In this document: positions 9,518 through 18,376 of the stretch, in pieces | Layout of the letters: each line of letters starts with the position of its first letter | Position numbering within the stretch: position 1 is the first letter of the stretch | Origin: Opitutus sp. GAS368 | GTDB taxonomy: Bacteria > Verrucomicrobiota > Verrucomicrobiia > Opitutales > Opitutaceae | Assembly: GCA_945906965.1 (NCBI GenBank) | Contig: CAMDRP010000010.1 | Span: 1 to 51,258 of the forward strand | Length of the DNA: 51,258 nt | Reading direction: 5' to 3' | Translations under genes and position numbers: made by a program | Notes under the pieces: generated by a model | The model's database searches: none | Seen by the model: only the letters and a program-made list of their open reading frames with translations | What the model was told of the DNA's origin: nothing

Positions 9518-9586
9518 GCAGGCTAAGTTGTAGTCCTCGCGCTGGGTCTGGCTACGCCGCCGCAAGGCCAAGCGAGCCGAGTGGTC

Positions 9587-9892
9587 TTAGCTCCCGACGG
9601 GCTTTGGGATCTGGCTAGCCGGCGCGGGCGCGAAAGGGTGCGATGAATGAGCTGCGGCAGGTGACGCTGTTCCGCTTTGTTGACGGCGCGCAGCGCGCCA
9701 GCTCTCCCGGTGTTTACGAATCCAATCGAGCAGCGCCCGTTCGAAACCGATGTCGTACCCTAGGCGCTCGGATTCCAGCCACTTGTGTTTCAAAATCTCC
9801 TCACGCTCGGCCAAAAATTCTTGGTACAGGCTAGATTGCTTCACGAACTCGCGGGACGAGGAAGGGGCGGACTCTTGGTTGGTAGAAGTCAT
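9587..9892 (-). CDS. Small conserved-looking protein of unknown function
   Basis: A 101-residue protein (MTSTNQESAPSSS onward). Its core, about residues 15-60, is helical, charged and aromatic (SLYQEFLAEREEILKHKWLE, then GFERALLDWIRKHRESWR). The Ala/Pro/Ser-rich tail looks disordered. I recognise no named domain. The core has the regular spacing of a real helical protein. The ATG at 9892 is preferred over an open extension to 9952 that reads as low-quality sequence. It lies just downstream of the Mrp gene on the same strand. Confidence 0.6.
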   Translation of the reverse strand: MTSTNQESAPSSSREFVKQSSLYQEFLAEREEILKHKWLESERLGYDIGFERALLDWIRKHRESWRAARRQQSGTASPAAAHSSHPFAPAPASQIPKPVGS

Positions 9893-9973
9893 GCAGCGGG
9901 TCGTCGACGTGGCAAAAATCAGAGTGAGCGCAGGAGGCCTGTCAATGCCCACGATGTCATCAAATTATAACAA

Positions 9974-11065
9974 TTAAACCGGCATGGGCTTGACCAAGCG
10001 GGCGAGCAACGTTTCGGCGATTTCGCGGAACGTGCGCCCGGCCAGACTGGCGGGTGCGCTGACGACGATCGGTTCGCCGGCGTCGCCGCCAGCGCGGATT
10101 TCTGGGATGAGTGGAACTTGGCCGAGCAGCGAAGTGCCGAGTCGTTCGGCGGTGATGATGCCGCCGCCTTCGCCGAACAGCGTGTGCTTTTGTCCGGCGG
10201 GATCGACGAAGTAGCTCATGTTTTCCGCGACGCCGAGGAGTGGGACGTTGACCTTTTGAAACATCAGGCCGCCTTTACGGGCTACATTGGTGGCGGCGGG
10301 TTGGGGCGTGGTGACGAGCACGGCGCCGTCGAGTGGGAGGGTTTGGACGAGGGAAAGTTGTGCATCGCCAGTGCCGGGCGGCAGGTCGACCAGTAAGACA
10401 TCCAGCTCGCCCCATTTCACGTTTTGGACGAATTGCTGAATCGTCTTCATGATCATCGGGCCACGCCAGACGACCGGCGTGTTGTCATCGACGAGGAAGC
10501 CCATGCTCATGACTTTCACGCCGTGGCGTTCGAGTGGGATCAACGTGGAAGCGGCGCCTTCGCCTTCGACTTCGGGTCGCCCCTGTATGCCCATCATGAG
10601 CGGCACGCTCGGGCCGTAGATGTCGCAATCCATGAGGCCGACGCGGCCTGGGCGGCCTTGCGCGGTTAGGACTTGGGCGAGGGCGCAGGCGAGATTGACG
10701 GCAAAGGTGCTTTTGCCGACGCCGCCTTTGCCCGAGGCGATGGCGACGGAGTATTTCGCGGTTTTCGGCGTGGCGCTGGCACCGGGGAGATTGCCGGCGC
10801 CGTTGGCGGGTGCCGCCGGGCGGGCGGCTTGCACGGAGATATCGATGATGACTTCGCTCACGCCGGGGATGGCGCGGAGACATTTTTCGACCTCCGCTTT
10901 CAGGTGAAGCGGGATCTTTGGATCGCTGGTAGTGAGGCCGAGGGCGACTTTGGCTACGCCGTCGACCAGCGCCGCGGACCGCACCAGACCAAACGATACG
11001 ATATCGCGGCTGAAGCCGGGGTATTTTACCTGTTGCAGGTGGACTTTGATTTCTTCGGTGGTCAC
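9974..11065 (-). CDS. Mrp/NBP35-family P-loop ATPase, Fe-S carrier type, lacking the CxxC motif
   Basis: A 363-residue protein if it starts at the GTG at 11065 (VTTEEIKVHLQQVKYPGF). Residues 1-80 are a MIP18/DUF59-like domain. After a linker comes a ParA/Mrp ATPase with deviant Walker A SGKGGVGKST at 111-120, then DCDIYGPSVP and the DLPPGTGDAQL block. Relatives load Fe-S clusters onto apoproteins and normally carry CxxC after ENMS. Here the same place reads ENMSYFVDPAGQKH, so both cluster cysteines are missing. The open frame extends to an ATG at 11134, but those 23 residues are not family-like. It is divergent from tolB. Confidence 0.9.
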   Translation of the reverse strand: MTTEEIKVHLQQVKYPGFSRDIVSFGLVRSAALVDGVAKVALGLTTSDPKIPLHLKAEVEKCLRAIPGVSEVIIDISVQAARPAAPANGAGNLPGASATPKTAKYSVAIASGKGGVGKSTFAVNLACALAQVLTAQGRPGRVGLMDCDIYGPSVPLMMGIQGRPEVEGEGAASTLIPLERHGVKVMSMGFLVDDNTPVVWRGPMIMKTIQQFVQNVKWGELDVLLVDLPPGTGDAQLSLVQTLPLDGAVLVTTPQPAATNVARKGGLMFQKVNVPLLGVAENMSYFVDPAGQKHTLFGEGGGIITAERLGTSLLGQVPLIPEIRAGGDAGEPIVVSAPASLAGRTFREIAETLLARLVKPMPV

Positions 11066-11155
11066 GGCGGTACGAATGTTTAGTAAATTAGAGTTGTTAT
11101 GACGGCGCGGCGCGCAAATAGAAATCCCCTTCATCGCGTATCAACCTTCTCCACC

Positions 11156-12352
11156 ATGCAATCTTTCATCCGTTTAACTTTGGTATTAATCACCGCTGGG
11201 AGTTTCTCCCTGCGGGCCCAACCCGTACGAGACATCGGGAAAATCGAGGTCATCGCCGAAAACAAAACCCTGCCCATCCGCGTCTCGGCGAATACGCCTG
11301 AGCTCAACGCCCTCGCGCTCCAGGCTTTCGGGACGCACGGGCGCTATCGGTTGGTTGCGAGTGGTTTTGCTTTCGACATCAAGTTTTCCGCGGTGACGCC
11401 CACGCAGGTGCGCGTTGATATCACCAAAACCCCCAGCGGGACCCCCGTCGCTTCGGAAGTGCTTACGGGTTCGAGTGCGCGTAACGCCCTGCTGAAAGCG
11501 GCCGACCTCGCCGTCGTCAAAACCAATGGCCTCGGGCTGCGCGGTTACTTCGCCGCGAAACTCGCTTTCATCAATGAGCGCACCGGCAAAAAAGAGATTT
11601 ACACCGGCGACTCGATGTTTGGTGAAGTGAAGCAGATCACCCGCGATAATTCGATCGCGCTCAATCCTCGCTGGGCGCCGGATGGCTCGCGACTCATCTA
11701 CACCAGTTTCTACAAATCTGGATTTCCGGATATTTTCACCATCGATCTGGGGAGCTACCAGCGTTCCACGTTTGTGAGTTTCAAGGGCACGAACAGCGGC
11801 GCCCGTTTCAGTCCTAACGGCTCGCAAGTCGCAATGATACTTAGTGGTGAAGGTACTCCAGAAATCTACGTCAGCAACGCCCAAGGCCGCGCCGTCGCAC
11901 GCAAAACTCGCTCCGACGCCGTGAAATCTTCGCCGACGTTTTCGCCTGATGGTTCGCGCCTGGTTTTCGCGAGCGAGCCCGGTCCGCAACTTTACACGAT
12001 GCCGGTGAGCGGCGGCGCCCCGACTCGTCTCACCTCGGGTATCAGTGGTTATTGCGCCGAGCCAGATTGGAGCCGCACCAACCCCAACAAGATCGTCTTC
12101 ACGATACGGGTGGGCCGCAATTTTCAGATTGCCGTCTATGATTTTTCGAAACGCGCAAGTGAACAAGTTTCCAAGGCCCCTTTCGACGGCGTAGAACCGA
12201 GCTGGTTGCCGGATGGTCGCCACGTGGTTTACTCCGCGCGCACCTCGACCACCAGCCGCGTCTGTATTCTCGACACCGAGACCGGTAAGAGCACGCCGAT
12301 CAGCCCGACGAGTTTCGGCTCCACGCTGCAGGCCAACGTCTGGGCCCCGTAA
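11156..12352 (+). CDS. tolB: TolB-like periplasmic beta-propeller protein
   Basis: A 398-residue protein with a signal peptide (LTLVLITAGSFSLRA, cleavage near residue 21), an N-terminal alpha/beta TolB-like domain, and repeated propeller blades of the form WAPDGSRLIYTS, FSPNGSQVAMIL, FSPDGSRLVFAS and WLPDGRHVVYSA. TolB works with Pal and the TolQRA complex in outer-membrane invagination and integrity. No pal or tolQRA gene is in the window, so the gene is separated from its usual partners. The ATG at 11156 is chosen because it begins the signal peptide; its upstream bases (caaccttctccacc) lack a Shine-Dalgarno sequence. A bidirectional terminator follows. Confidence 0.88.
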   Translation: MQSFIRLTLVLITAGSFSLRAQPVRDIGKIEVIAENKTLPIRVSANTPELNALALQAFGTHGRYRLVASGFAFDIKFSAVTPTQVRVDITKTPSGTPVASEVLTGSSARNALLKAADLAVVKTNGLGLRGYFAAKLAFINERTGKKEIYTGDSMFGEVKQITRDNSIALNPRWAPDGSRLIYTSFYKSGFPDIFTIDLGSYQRSTFVSFKGTNSGARFSPNGSQVAMILSGEGTPEIYVSNAQGRAVARKTRSDAVKSSPTFSPDGSRLVFASEPGPQLYTMPVSGGAPTRLTSGISGYCAEPDWSRTNPNKIVFTIRVGRNFQIAVYDFSKRASEQVSKAPFDGVEPSWLPDGRHVVYSARTSTTSRVCILDTETGKSTPISPTSFGSTLQANVWAP

Positions 12353-12396
12353 TTCAGTCGAACTTGTGCTGTTTCGCCCGGATTTTTCCGGACAGC

Positions 12397-12426
12397 AAAA
12401 AGCCGCGCTTTTCAGCGCGGCTTTTT
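12397..12426. terminator. Bidirectional intrinsic terminator between tolB and sod
   Basis: A perfect 13-base stem, aaaaagccgcgct (12397-12409) with agcgcggcttttt (12414-12426), with a four-base loop. The A run on one side and T run on the other give a U tract in both directions, so it can end both tolB (plus) and the convergent superoxide dismutase (minus). Confidence 0.93.
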
Positions 12427-12444
12427 ATTTACCGAGGAAAAAAA

Positions 12445-13077
12445 TTAATGCGTCGCGGCGACGTAGTAAGCCTCGGCGGCGTCCCAATCGACGACGTTCC
12501 AGAACGCGGCGATGTAATCAGGGCGACGATTCTGGTAGTTCAGGTAATACGCGTGCTCCCAGACGTCGAGGGCGAGGACAGGTTTGCCCTCGATGCCGGC
12601 GACGGCTTTGCCCATAAGCGGGCTGTCTTGATTGCCCGTGGAGCCGACGGCGAGTTTCTTGTCGGCGGTGACGTAGAGCCAGGCCCAACCGGAGCCGAAG
12701 CGCGTGGCGCCGGCTTTGGCGAAGTCGTCTTTGAATTTGGCGAAACCACCGAGCTCAGCCTCAATGGCGGCGGCGAGTTTGCCCTTAGGGGCTCCGCCCT
12801 TACCGGGGCCGAGGATCGTCCAGAAGAACGAGTGGTTGCTGTGGCCGCCTGCATTGTTGCGCACGCCGGCGCGGATCGCTTCGGGGACTTTGCCGAGATC
12901 GGCAATCAAGGCGTTGACCTCGAGCGCGGCGAGGTCGGCGTGGTCTTTGAGGAGGTTGTTGGCGTTGGTGATGTAAGCTTGGTGATGTTTACCGTGATGG
13001 ATCTCCATCGTCTTCGCATCAATGTGCGGCACGAGGGCGTCGAGAGCGAAGAGCAGGGCGGGGAGCGAGTAGGCCAT
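12445..13077 (-). CDS. Iron/manganese superoxide dismutase
   Basis: A 210-residue SOD of the Fe/Mn family. Metal ligands are visible: His27 (MEIHHGKHH), His82 ([10 protein letters not shown]), Asp171 and His175 ([11 protein letters not shown]). The GGHSNH and GNQDSPLM contexts are more typical of the manganese form, but metal choice is not certain from sequence. It converts superoxide to peroxide and oxygen in the cytoplasm; no signal peptide is visible. It is a single-gene unit ending at the shared hairpin. Confidence 0.96.
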   Translation of the reverse strand: MAYSLPALLFALDALVPHIDAKTMEIHHGKHHQAYITNANNLLKDHADLAALEVNALIADLGKVPEAIRAGVRNNAGGHSNHSFFWTILGPGKGGAPKGKLAAAIEAELGGFAKFKDDFAKAGATRFGSGWAWLYVTADKKLAVGSTGNQDSPLMGKAVAGIEGKPVLALDVWEHAYYLNYQNRRPDYIAAFWNVVDWDAAEAYYVAATH

Positions 13078-13152
13078 GATGACTGGTGGTTTAGTTTTCT
13101 GAGTTTATGGGAAAATGGGAACAGTTAATAGATGCACTGGTGAAGGAGCGCG

Positions 13153-13692
13153 TCAACTTTCCCCTGCGGGTTCGGCCACGCGTTTGGCTTTAAAAAAAGC
13201 CTGCAAGAGCTCGCGGCACTCGGGCTCGAGGACGCCGCCGGCGGTGAGTTCGACGTGGTGGTTGACGCGGGGAAGCTCGTTGAGGTTGGTGGCGCCACCG
13301 AGACAACCCATCTTAGGATCCGGTACGGCGTAGCATACACGTTGCACACGGGACATGAGCAGCGCGCCAGAGCACATCGGGCAAGGCTCCTTGGTGACGT
13401 AGAGCGTGGCGCCTTCGAGTCTCCAGTTGCCCAGTTTCGAAGCGGCTTGAGTGATGGCGAGCATCTCGGCGTGGGCGGTGGGGTCTTGCGCGCTTTCGAC
13501 GGTGTTGTGGGCCGCGGCGATGATCTCGCCCCCGACCGCGATCACCGCGCCGATCGGCACCTCGTCTAGGCGCCAAGCATCGATCGCTTGATTGTAGGCT
13601 AGGCTCATGAAAAAGGTGTCATCGCGCACCAGTTGCGACGGGAAACGTTTCTCAAACGGGCAGGCAGGCGGCGTGGATGCGGGTGAGACCAT
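13153..13692 (-). CDS. tadA: tRNA-specific adenosine deaminase family (TadA-like)
   Basis: A 179-residue zinc cytidine/adenosine deaminase fold. The catalytic HAE motif is at 74-76 (PTAHAEMLAI) and the zinc cysteines are Cys104 and Cys107 in PCPMCSGA. The block ending MGCLGGATNLNE, at the usual place after the second motif, supports TadA, which makes inosine at the wobble position of tRNA-Arg. The N-terminus is about 25 residues longer than usual; an internal Met at residue 29 (MSLAYNQAIDAW) is an alternative start. A guanine-deaminase-like relative cannot be fully excluded. Confidence 0.85.
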   Translation of the reverse strand: MVSPASTPPACPFEKRFPSQLVRDDTFFMSLAYNQAIDAWRLDEVPIGAVIAVGGEIIAAAHNTVESAQDPTAHAEMLAITQAASKLGNWRLEGATLYVTKEPCPMCSGALLMSRVQRVCYAVPDPKMGCLGGATNLNELPRVNHHVELTAGGVLEPECRELLQAFFKAKRVAEPAGES

Positions 13693-13714
13693 GGGTGCGC
13701 TTCAGAGGAAAACC

Positions 13715-13745
13715 TTGACTAAGCCGGGTAAATTCCCGCTTACAA
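13715..13745 (+). promoter_or_regulatory. Putative sigma-70-like promoter for infA
   Basis: TTGACT at 13715-13720 followed after 18-19 bases by CTTACA or TTACAA (13739-13745), about 70 bases ahead of the infA start. The -35 box is good, and the -10 box and spacing are poor, so this is tentative. Confidence 0.3.
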
Positions 13746-13815
13746 GTGTGCTTTACGTCCTCACCACCACACCGATCCATGATGCTCACCTGTTCTCTTC
13801 AAACCCGCGTTAACC

Positions 13816-14076
13816 ATGGCTGACAACGACGCGATCGAAGTTGAGGGTAAAGTGATGGTCGTGCTGCCCGGCACGATGTTTAAAGTGCAGCTGGCCAACG
13901 GTCACGTGGTCCTCGCCCACATCTCGGGCAAGCTCCGCAAAAACTTCATCAAGATCGCGGCCGGCGATAACGTGAAGATGGAGATGAGCCCCTACGATTT
14001 GGAGAAGGCTCGCATCACCTTCCGCATGAAGGAAGCCAATCCCTTGCCGCGCGCGCCGATGCGCCGGCGTTATTGA
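13816..14076 (+). CDS. infA: Translation initiation factor IF-1
   Basis: An 86-residue S1/OB-fold protein starting [20 protein letters not shown], with [20 protein letters not shown] and a final strand ITFRMK. IF-1 binds the A site of the small ribosomal subunit during initiation. It is about 14 residues longer than the common 72-residue form. The extra tail ([13 protein letters not shown]) is basic. The ATG follows ttcaaacccgcgttaacc with no Shine-Dalgarno sequence. Confidence 0.95.
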   Translation: MADNDAIEVEGKVMVVLPGTMFKVQLANGHVVLAHISGKLRKNFIKIAAGDNVKMEMSPYDLEKARITFRMKEANPLPRAPMRRRY

Positions 14077-14097
14077 GCGCCTCTTGCGCTCTCTTTT

Positions 14098-14126
14098 AAC
14101 CAAAGCTTTCCAGCTTTGGTTTTTTT
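14098..14126 (+). terminator. Intrinsic terminator after infA
   Basis: A nine-base perfect stem accaaagct / agctttggt (14099-14107 with 14112-14120), a four-base loop and a T tract to 14126, 22 bases after the infA stop. Confidence 0.88.
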
Positions 14127-14199
14127 GTGCCCAGACAACAACTCGCGCCGCTGGCTTTGACTTGCGGTAACGCCGGGAGTTGAACGCACTGTTGCCGGC

Positions 14200-15150
14200 A
14201 TGGCCCGTCGCTCGACTCCTTCTCGCACCTTGGCGCTCAGTCGCGCTCCCGCGGCCTTTGCGGGCGATATCGACGGCTTCATCGCGTTTCTTGATCTTGA
14301 GCGCGGACTTTCCCGGCACACGCGGGAAAATTATCAACGCGACCTTGATCAAGCTGCCACGTGGCTCGCGCGGCAGGAGGTGGCGGATTGGCGCTCGGTG
14401 TCGCCCGCACAGGCTGGTGAATGGTTGCACTCGCTCTCTCGAGCGGATTTCGCGGTCGCCAGCCTCGCCCGCAAACTGACGGCTCTGCGGGTGTTCGCTC
14501 GATATCTTATGCGTGAGAAACTTCGCACCGATGATTTCACGGCGCTGTTGGCTGGACCGAAGTTGGGGCGACGATTGCCTGGGACGCTTTCGGTGGATGA
14601 GGTCGCACGCTTGCTCGCTGCGCCCGGCGCAGGCGATCCGGCGGCGCTGCGCGACCGAGCGTTGTTGGAGCTTTTTTATTCGAGTGGGCTGCGCGTGACC
14701 GAACTCGGTGGGCTCATGCTCCAGCAGATTGATCTCGAGCAGGGGTTTCTCCGTGTGTTTGGCAAAGGTTCCAAGGAGCGCGTCGTGCCTATCGGCGCTC
14801 GGGCGTGTGCCGCAATTGCCACGTATCTTAGTGCAGGTCGTCCGCATTTCGTGAAGACGCGCACGGGTAGCCAATTATTTTTGAGCAATCGCGGCGGCGC
14901 GCTCTCGCGGATTACCTTGTGGTACATCGTCAAAAAACACGCCCGCCATGCGGGCATCACGCAAAACGTAAAACCGCATCTGCTCCGGCACTCGTTTGCG
15001 ACCCATTTACTTAGCGGCGGGGCCGATTTGCGTGCGATCCAAGAAATGCTCGGGCACGCCAGTATTGCCACGACCCAAATTTATACCGCGGTTGAGCCGC
15101 AGCGTTTGTTGGATCAGCACGCCAAGTTTCATCCGCGCAACCGCGATTGA
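14200..15150 (+). CDS. Tyrosine recombinase XerC/XerD-like
   Basis: A 316-residue protein with an N-terminal SAM-like core-binding domain (about residues 20-110) and a C-terminal catalytic domain. All catalytic residues are seen: Arg165 (SGLRVTEL), Lys189 (FGKGSKER), His260-x-x-Arg263 (HLLRHSFATH), His286 (LGHASIATT) and Tyr295 (IYTAV). Length, motifs and the housekeeping neighbourhood fit a chromosome-dimer resolvase rather than a phage integrase. Only one Xer is in the window, so XerC and XerD cannot be told apart. It is preceded by a terminator, so it has its own promoter. Confidence 0.92.
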   Translation: MARRSTPSRTLALSRAPAAFAGDIDGFIAFLDLERGLSRHTRENYQRDLDQAATWLARQEVADWRSVSPAQAGEWLHSLSRADFAVASLARKLTALRVFARYLMREKLRTDDFTALLAGPKLGRRLPGTLSVDEVARLLAAPGAGDPAALRDRALLELFYSSGLRVTELGGLMLQQIDLEQGFLRVFGKGSKERVVPIGARACAAIATYLSAGRPHFVKTRTGSQLFLSNRGGALSRITLWYIVKKHARHAGITQNVKPHLLRHSFATHLLSGGADLRAIQEMLGHASIATTQIYTAVEPQRLLDQHAKFHPRNRD

Positions 15151-15240
15151 GTTGGGCGCACGTGGGTGCGACGTCCCTGTGCGCTATGCGGACGCACTGG
15201 ATGCTTGACGACAGGCGGGCACGTGCGGCCCCTTTGCGCG

Positions 15241-15483
15241 ATGGCTACGCCCAACGAGGAAAATTTTACTGACTACAAGCGCGCGGAGAAAAAAGCGCTC
15301 GAGCTCTTGGCCGAAATGAAGGCCGTGAGCCCCAAAAAGGTCGATATCGAGCTGGCGCTCATGGTTGCGATTTTCGAGCTGCACAAGGGCACGCCGGCAG
15401 CGTCTTCGGTGGCGATGATCGTGCAAGGTCATTTGAAGCAACTCGTGCCGTACTACGCGACGAAGCAGCCGGCCGGCAATTGA
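15241..15483 (+). CDS. Small conserved-looking protein just upstream of rapA, unknown function
   Basis: An 80-residue, mostly helical protein (MATPNEENFTDYKRAEKKAL onward) with a charged first half and a more hydrophobic second half (VDIELALMVAIFELHKGTPA). I recognise no family. The ATG at 15241 is chosen because the open extension upstream, to 15166, is Cys/Arg/Gly-rich and unlike a protein start. It ends 4 bases before the rapA start, so the two are almost certainly translated from one message. Confidence 0.65.
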   Translation: MATPNEENFTDYKRAEKKALELLAEMKAVSPKKVDIELALMVAIFELHKGTPAASSVAMIVQGHLKQLVPYYATKQPAGN

Positions 15484-15487
15484 TCGC

Positions 15488-18352
15488 GTGATGTCACCCG
15501 GAATTGTTGGTCAACGTTGCCTCAGTGAGCGCGAGCCCGAGCTCGGGCTCGGCTTGGTCGCGACCCTCGATGCGGCCGCGCGTCGGATCGGGATCGAATT
15601 TCCCGCTACCGGCGAAAAACGCCTGTACGCGCTCGGTACGGCGGTGCTCAAACGCGTGGAATTTCGCGCCGGGGAAACGGTCGCCACGCGCACGGGTGAA
15701 GCGTTTGTCATTGAGGCGGTCGAGGAGGCGTCGGGCCTGCTCGTGTACATCGGCCCCGGCGGTTTACGCGTCCGGGAAGATGCGATTTCTGATGTCACGA
15801 GCGTGAGTTTGCCGCAGGAACGATTGTTAGCTGGTCAGGTGGATTCAGGAGAAGTTTTTGATCTGCGGTACCGCGCGCTGCTGGCTCAGGCCAAATTTCG
15901 CCAATCGGAGGTGCGGGGCTTTCTCGGTGGGCGCTTGGAGCTGATTCCGCACCAATTTTATATTTTGCGTGAAGTGACAACGCGGCAGATCCCGCGGGTG
16001 TTGCTGGCGGATGAAGTCGGCTTGGGTAAGACGATCGAGGCGTGTCTGATCTTGCAGCGCTTGCTCGCGGTCGGGAAAGCGCGTCGTGTGCTTATTCTCG
16101 TGCCGGAGGCGCTGACCCATCAGTGGTTCGTTGAGTTGCTGCGGCGGTTTAATCTATGGTTTAGTATTTACGACGAAGCGCGCTGCCTCGCTTGCGAAGG
16201 CAGTGATCCGGGTAAAAATCCGTTTCTCGCGGCGCAACTCGCATTGGCGGCGGTGCCGTTTCTCGCGGGTAACGAAATGCGTCGCGAACAAGCGGTCGCG
16301 GCTGGCTGGGACATCGTGGTCGTCGATGAGGCGCATCATCTGGCGTGGGCACCGGATGCGGTGAGTCCCGAGTATGCGCTCGTCGAGCAACTGGCGCGCT
16401 GTGTCGCGGGATTGCTCCTGCTCACCGCGACCCCGACGCAGCTCGGTTTGGCGGGGCACTTTGCGCGACTCCGTTTGCTTGATCCCAATCGCTACGACGA
16501 TTTCGAGGCGTTTCGTACGGAATCCGAAGGTTTTGGTGCCGTGGCGGCGATTGCGGAAAAAATCGTCGAACAGCAACCGCTTAAACCGAAGGATCATACT
16601 GCGCTGCGGAAAATTTTTAACCGCGACCCAGAACGGCTCGTCGAGCACCTCGACGCGCTCGGTAAAGGCCGGGCGGGCGCGCGCGAGGCTTTGTTGAAGA
16701 CCTTGCTCGATCAGCACGGCACCGGCCGCGTGGTGTTTCGCAATACCCGTGCCGCGATGACGGGATTTCCGCGGCGTAAATTTTGCCCGGTCCCCCTCAC
16801 GGTGGAAAATAATCTCACGCATCTGGCCCGCATCGCACGGGAGTTGATTGCGGAGGATACGGGCGCTGACGGCGGTATTCGTTACGCATTTAAAGAGGAC
16901 CCACGTCTCGATTGGCTGGTAGATTTTTTGAAGACACAGAGCGCGGAGAAAATTCTTCTGATCTGCAAATCCCAGCGCAAAGTCGTCGCGCTCGAAACCG
17001 CGTTGCAGGAAAAGATCAACGTGAAGGTCGGGCTGTTTCACGAGGGGCTGCCGCTGGTGCAGCGCGACCGCAATGCCGCGTGGTTTGCCGAGCCAGACGG
17101 GGCCCAATTGCTCATCTGTTCCGAAATCGGGAGCGAAGGGCGTAACTTCCAGTTTTCGCACCATCTCGTGTTGTTTGACCTGCCGTTGAACCCTGGGCTT
17201 TTGGAGCAACGGATCGGTCGGCTGGATCGTATCGGCCAGACGCAGACGATCCAAATCCACGTCCCGTACGTCGCGGGTAGTGGTGAGGAATGCGTGGTCG
17301 AGTGGTATCACCGCGGGCTGGATGCGTTTGAAACGCCGATCCACGGCGGCAACGATTATCAGGAAGCGTTTAAAGAGCGACTGCTCGTGCTCGCGCGTAC
17401 TTATGGTGAAGGCGGTATGGCTGGACGTGACCAACTCGACACCTTCATCGCGGAAACCACGGCATTCAGAAAAGTGTTGAGTCTAAAAATGCAGAAAGGT
17501 CGGGATCGTTTGCTGGAACTTAACTCCTTTAATCCGGCGGTGGCCGAGCAGGTGATCGCAGGCGTACGGGCGGTGGACGCAGATCCTTTTCTGCGGAATT
17601 TCCTCGTCGAGTTGCTCGACCATTTCGGCGTGCGGATCAAAGAGCACGAAGAAGGGGATATGTTTCTGGATCCGAGCCATGCGTATATCGAGGGATTTCC
17701 CTCGATCCCCCGAGATGGCATACTGGCCACGTTTAGCCGCGCGCGCGCCATTGTGCGCGAAGATATTCGTTTTCTATCGCCCGATCATGCGCTCGTGCAG
17801 GACGCAATTGATTTACTGATTGATTCCAAGACGGGCACTTCAGCCTTTGGCTGGATGCGTTCGCCGAAACCGAATTTGCTACTGGAGGCGATTTTCCTGC
17901 TCGAGACCGTCGCCGACTCGCGCTGGCACGTGGATCAATTTCTCGCACCCACACCGGTCCGCGTCGTGGTGGATCTACGTGGCAATGATTTGACCGCGAC
18001 GCGACCGGCGGCGGCGCTCGCGGAGGATTTTGTCGATGCGACGTTGCAACGGTTTCTCGAGCGCCCGGGCTTTAATGCGGCGCTTCTCAAGACGATGCTC
18101 GAATCCGCGACCGAGCGAGCGGAATCACTTGCCCTCTCTTTGAAGTCAGCGGCCGGTGAGCGTGCGGCGACCGCGTTGGGCTCTGAGTTGCAACGACTCG
18201 TCGATTTGCAACGACTCAACGATCACGTGCGACCCGAGGAGATCGCGTGTGCGCGGGAGCAGACGGTGCGCACCGGCGCGGCAATCGCCGAGGCGCGATT
18301 GCGGCTGGATTCTATCCGTCTCGTGGTCGAAGGACCGCAAGCCTTGGGTTAA
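15488..18352 (+). CDS. rapA: RNA polymerase-associated ATPase RapA (SWI/SNF family)
   Basis: A 954-residue protein close in length to Escherichia coli RapA and matching it along its whole N-terminal half. It starts with the Tudor-like region (GQRCLSEREPELGLG). Walker A is ADEVGLGKT with Lys181; DEAHHL is at 280-284. The LLTATPTQLG and LRLLDPNRYDDF blocks follow, then a second RecA lobe with SEIGSEGRNFQFSHHLV and QRIGRLDRIGQTQ. RapA binds core RNA polymerase and helps it recycle after transcription. A second ATG three bases in (15491) is an equal start choice. It ends 24 bases from the convergent DoxX gene. Confidence 0.94.
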   Translation: MMSPGIVGQRCLSEREPELGLGLVATLDAAARRIGIEFPATGEKRLYALGTAVLKRVEFRAGETVATRTGEAFVIEAVEEASGLLVYIGPGGLRVREDAISDVTSVSLPQERLLAGQVDSGEVFDLRYRALLAQAKFRQSEVRGFLGGRLELIPHQFYILREVTTRQIPRVLLADEVGLGKTIEACLILQRLLAVGKARRVLILVPEALTHQWFVELLRRFNLWFSIYDEARCLACEGSDPGKNPFLAAQLALAAVPFLAGNEMRREQAVAAGWDIVVVDEAHHLAWAPDAVSPEYALVEQLARCVAGLLLLTATPTQLGLAGHFARLRLLDPNRYDDFEAFRTESEGFGAVAAIAEKIVEQQPLKPKDHTALRKIFNRDPERLVEHLDALGKGRAGAREALLKTLLDQHGTGRVVFRNTRAAMTGFPRRKFCPVPLTVENNLTHLARIARELIAEDTGADGGIRYAFKEDPRLDWLVDFLKTQSAEKILLICKSQRKVVALETALQEKINVKVGLFHEGLPLVQRDRNAAWFAEPDGAQLLICSEIGSEGRNFQFSHHLVLFDLPLNPGLLEQRIGRLDRIGQTQTIQIHVPYVAGSGEECVVEWYHRGLDAFETPIHGGNDYQEAFKERLLVLARTYGEGGMAGRDQLDTFIAETTAFRKVLSLKMQKGRDRLLELNSFNPAVAEQVIAGVRAVDADPFLRNFLVELLDHFGVRIKEHEEGDMFLDPSHAYIEGFPSIPRDGILATFSRARAIVREDIRFLSPDHALVQDAIDLLIDSKTGTSAFGWMRSPKPNLLLEAIFLLETVADSRWHVDQFLAPTPVRVVVDLRGNDLTATRPAAALAEDFVDATLQRFLERPGFNAALLKTMLESATERAESLALSLKSAAGERAATALGSELQRLVDLQRLNDHVRPEEIACAREQTVRTGAAIAEARLRLDSIRLVVEGPQALG

Positions 18353-18376
18353 GCAAGTGGTTCCGCTACGGCCGGT

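Noticed and set aside
11186-12223. A 345-codon open frame on the minus strand
   Set aside because: It is antisense to tolB, with no recognisable domain.
13810-14874. A 354-codon open frame on the minus strand
   Set aside because: It crosses infA, a terminator and the Xer gene, all of which are well supported on the plus strand.
14200-15150. The tyrosine recombinase as the integrase of a mobile element
   Set aside because: No attachment-site repeats, tRNA or phage genes are nearby; length and motifs fit a housekeeping Xer protein among conserved genes.
16154-17434. A 426-codon open frame on the minus strand
   Set aside because: It is antisense to rapA, whose helicase motifs run through the same region.
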